DNA from: Rhodoferax sp.
GTDB taxonomy: Bacteria; Pseudomonadota; Gammaproteobacteria; Burkholderiales; Burkholderiaceae_C
NCBI GenBank assembly: GCA_029946045.1
Contig: JAQSDS010000403.1
Location: 1 to 16,451, forward strand
Direction: 5' to 3'
Length of the DNA stretch: 16,451 bases
The position numbers were made by a program, and so were the translations under genes. Shown here in pieces: positions 14,585 through 16,451 of the stretch. The notes under the pieces are model-generated. The model searched no databases. It was not told the DNA's origin and worked only from the letters and a program-made list of their open reading frames with translations. Each line of letters starts with the position of its first letter. Position 1 is the stretch's first letter.

Positions 14585-15543
14585 AGTACCACGCGCCCTG
14601 GTGGCTGCCCGGTGGCCATGCCCAAACCATCTGGCCTGCATTGCAGGGCCGCTCTGGCAGCCTGGCTGTGCCGACCTACCGGCGCGAGCGTTGGACCGCT
14701 CCCGATGGCGATTTTGTCGATGTGGACTGGCTTGATGCGGCTGCCACAGCGCCTTTGCTGGTGCTGTTTCATGGTCTGGAGGGTTCCTCCAGCAGCCACT
14801 ATGCGCTGGCGTTTGGTCGCTGGGCGCAAGCCAGGGGTTGGGCTTTGGCCGTGCCGCATTTTCGTGGTTGCAGTGGCGAAATCAACCGTGCGCCGCGCGC
14901 CTACCACTCGGGTGACTTTGAAGAAATCGGCTGGATCCTGGCGGCTGTGCGCGCGCGTCACGCCGGGCCGCTGTATGCGGTAGGCGTGTCCCTGGGGGGT
15001 AATGCCTTGTTGCGCTGGGCGCAGGAAGCGGGCAGCACGGCGGCCGCTGTGGTGCAGGCGCTGGCCAGTGTGTCGGCTCCGGTAGACCTGGCGGCCAGCG
15101 GCCAGGCCATCGGCCGGGGCTTGAGCCGGCAGGTCTATACCCGCATGTTTCTGCAAACCATGAAGCCCAAGGCGCTGCAAAAACTGGCCCAGTTCCCCGG
15201 CTTGTTTGATGCCCAGGCCCTGCACGCGGCGCAGGACCTGTATGACTTTGACAATGTTTTTACCGCGCCTCTGCACGGCTTTAAAAATACGCATGACTAT
15301 TGGCAGCGTGCGTCAGCCAAGGCACGTCTGGCCGACATCCGTCTGCCGTCCCTGGTGGTCAACGCCTTGAATGACCCCTTTGTCCCGGCCAGCAGCCTGC
15401 CCCGGCAAAATGAGGTCGGATCGTTTGTGACCCTGTGGCAGCCGCAACAAGGAGGCCATGTTGGTTTCATGGCTGGGCCGCCGCCGGGCCAGCTGCAAAC
15501 GCTGCCTCAGACCGTGGCTGGCTGGTTGCAGTCGCACACTTGA
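14581..15543 (+). CDS. yheT: YheT-family alpha/beta hydrolase
   Basis: A 320-residue alpha/beta hydrolase of the YheT/ABHD1-3 type. Conserved blocks are WWLPGGHAQTIWPAL (7-21), DGDFVDVDW (42-50), LFHGLEGSSSSHYA (62-75), HFRGCSGEINR (93-103) and YHSGDFEE. The triad is S137 in GVSLGGN, D265 in NDPFVP and H293 in GGHVGF. Substrate is unknown; esterase or lipase activity is likely. The start is a TTG at 14581 overlapping the previous stop by four bases (TTGA), which gives the family-typical MKYHAPWWLPGG N-terminus and implies translational coupling. The DUF2946-type gene begins 11 bases after its stop. Confidence 0.88.
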   Translation: MKYHAPWWLPGGHAQTIWPALQGRSGSLAVPTYRRERWTAPDGDFVDVDWLDAAATAPLLVLFHGLEGSSSSHYALAFGRWAQARGWALAVPHFRGCSGEINRAPRAYHSGDFEEIGWILAAVRARHAGPLYAVGVSLGGNALLRWAQEAGSTAAAVVQALASVSAPVDLAASGQAIGRGLSRQVYTRMFLQTMKPKALQKLAQFPGLFDAQALHAAQDLYDFDNVFTAPLHGFKNTHDYWQRASAKARLADIRLPSLVVNALNDPFVPASSLPRQNEVGSFVTLWQPQQGGHVGFMAGPPPGQLQTLPQTVAGWLQSHT

Positions 15544-15554
15544 AAGGACAAAAA

Positions 15555-16094
15555 ATGGACGACATCGTCAAACAAGCCATGAGCAAATGGCCGAATGTGC
15601 CCAACTGTTACGGCTGGCTGGGGCTGGATGCGCGCGGCAACTGGTACCTGCGCGACGACCGGGCCCAGGCCGCTGGGTCGTTTCAGAGCGGGCTGGCGGG
15701 CAGCAAGGGCAGCTTGCTGACGCACGAGAAACTGATCGATTTCATTACCCGCAACTACCTGCCCGATGCGCAGGGCCAATGGTTTTTTCAGAACGGTCCG
15801 CAGCGTGTCTATGTGGAGCTGCAGGCCACGCCGCTGGTCTGGCGCGTGCAGCCCGACCACAGCGTCAAGGACCACCTGGGCCGGGCCGCCGAGCTAGCAG
15901 GGGCCTGGCTCGATGAAGTGGGTCATTTGTACCTGGCGTCAAAAGCCGGTCTAGGCTTGGTGCACACCCAGGACATGGGTCTGGCCGCCGAGGCGGTGGA
16001 GCTGGGCTTGCTACAGCCGCAAGATGTCTTGCAAGCGGATCTGCCCGGCTTGTTTGGCTTTGTCAAAAGCCCGCAAGCCGGCCAACAACAATAG
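15555..16094 (+). CDS. DUF2946-type conserved protein
   Basis: A 179-residue soluble protein of a family frequent in Burkholderiales and annotated, as far as I recall, DUF2946. Diagnostic stretches are VKQAMSKWPNVPNCYGWLGL (5-24), ITRNYLPDAQGQWFFQNGPQ (64-83), YVELQATPLVWRV and, later, WLDEVGHLYLASKAGLGLVH. It has no signal peptide or membrane segment. Function is unknown. AAGGA lies 6-10 bases before the ATG, 11 bases after the YheT stop, so it is the last gene of the SnoaL-YheT operon. The exact Pfam number is from memory. Confidence 0.85.
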   Translation: MDDIVKQAMSKWPNVPNCYGWLGLDARGNWYLRDDRAQAAGSFQSGLAGSKGSLLTHEKLIDFITRNYLPDAQGQWFFQNGPQRVYVELQATPLVWRVQPDHSVKDHLGRAAELAGAWLDEVGHLYLASKAGLGLVHTQDMGLAAEAVELGLLQPQDVLQADLPGLFGFVKSPQAGQQQ

Positions 16095-16199
16095 AGCTGG
16101 GCTGATTGGGCTACAGAGGCCGCAGCAGCAAACTTGGGCCCGCCCCAGCCACGCATGGCAAAGCGGCTGCAGAAAGCGCCTGAGACAATCACGGCCCCG

Positions 16200-16215
16200 G
16201 TGCCTGCACAGGCAC
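16200..16215. repeat. Short inverted repeat upstream of the last gene
   Basis: GTGCCTG and CAGGCAC (7 bp, 2-base spacer) lie 44 bases before the ATG at 16260. A weak -10 candidate TATATC follows at 16225-16230. It could be an operator; it is too short to treat as a terminator, with no T-tract. The remainder of 16095-16259 shows nothing distinctive. Confidence 0.3.
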
Positions 16216-16259
16216 AATCGCGCTATATCCATTGCTGCTTCAAGGAAGGAACCTCATTC

Positions 16260-16451
16260 ATGTCACTTAACAAAGAACTGCTCGCCACGCTGCAAAAGGC
16301 CGGTGCGGCCGTGTTTGATGCCAATGCCCAGCTCAAGCTGGCGGTGGCAAGCTACGGCGAACGCGTCCATGAGGCGGTTGCATCCAATCCCTTTCATCTG
16401 GGCAATGACACGCTGTTTGAGAACTGGAAGCTGGTCGCGCGGCTGTCAAAA
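16260..16451 (+). CDS. Unidentified protein, N-terminal 64 residues only
   Basis: An ATG at 16260 with AAGGAAGGAA 8-17 bases upstream opens a frame that runs off the right edge without a stop. The visible part (MSLNKELLATLQKAGAAVFD onward, then FHLGNDTLFENWKLVARLSK) is amphipathic and helical, with no signal peptide. I do not recognise the family; the strong ribosome-binding site and GC-rich third positions argue that it is real. Confidence 0.75.
   Translation, partial: MSLNKELLATLQKAGAAVFDANAQLKLAVASYGERVHEAVASNPFHLGNDTLFENWKLVARLSK

Noticed and set aside
1..16451. Mobile island, prophage, CRISPR or defence system
   Set aside because: No transposase, integrase, phage, cas or restriction genes, no regular repeat-spacer array, and even base composition across the genes.

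Overview
The window is high-GC DNA from a betaproteobacterium, most likely a Comamonadaceae member of the Rhodoferax/Polaromonas type. This is judged from gene content (a Burkholderiales-type Fur, a PglL-like ligase, a DUF2946-type protein, a YheT hydrolase) and not from any 16S sequence. It reads as ordinary chromosome: no tRNA or rRNA gene, transposase, phage gene or CRISPR array was found. About seventeen complete protein genes, one possible leader ORF and one gene cut by the right edge fill nearly all of it.

Left part (1-4190). A palindromic extragenic element (10-100) precedes fur. A strong Fur box lies between fur and an iron-binding ABC-transporter periplasmic protein that has no permease or ATPase beside it. 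A YeeN-type YebC protein is encoded on the minus strand, divergent from a RutG-like NCS2 pyrimidine permease. A REP-like hairpin cluster (4088-4182) separates the permease from the next, convergent operon.

Centre (4190-9115). This is the most coherent unit. A minus-strand operon (PepSY protein, OmpR-family response regulator, PhoQ-like histidine kinase) is divergent from a plus-strand operon for SHP-type cytochrome c, diheme cytochrome c DHC and a ferric-reductase-like b-type cytochrome with an FAD/NAD(P)H domain. The shared promoter region holds two 17-bp units, each with two GTTCA half-sites at an 11-bp period, arranged as a symmetric inverted pair facing both promoters. The inference is that the two-component system controls itself and the cytochrome pathway. 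A perfect 15-bp inverted repeat also covers the ribosome-binding site and start codon of the SHP gene. A strong hairpin terminator closes the cytochrome operon.

Right part (9135-16451). A minus-strand unit carries a possible 56-residue leader ORF, metY (O-acetylhomoserine sulfhydrylase) and a conserved membrane-associated protein with Cys/His motifs. Then come a lipoprotein metallophosphoesterase with a possible Pho box, a convergent PglL/Wzy-type O-oligosaccharyltransferase, and a plus-strand operon of a SnoaL-like protein, a YheT-type alpha/beta hydrolase (TTG start overlapping the previous stop) and a DUF2946-type protein. A partial unidentified gene runs off the edge.

All assignments rest on reading translated sequence and remembered family motifs. 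No database search was run.
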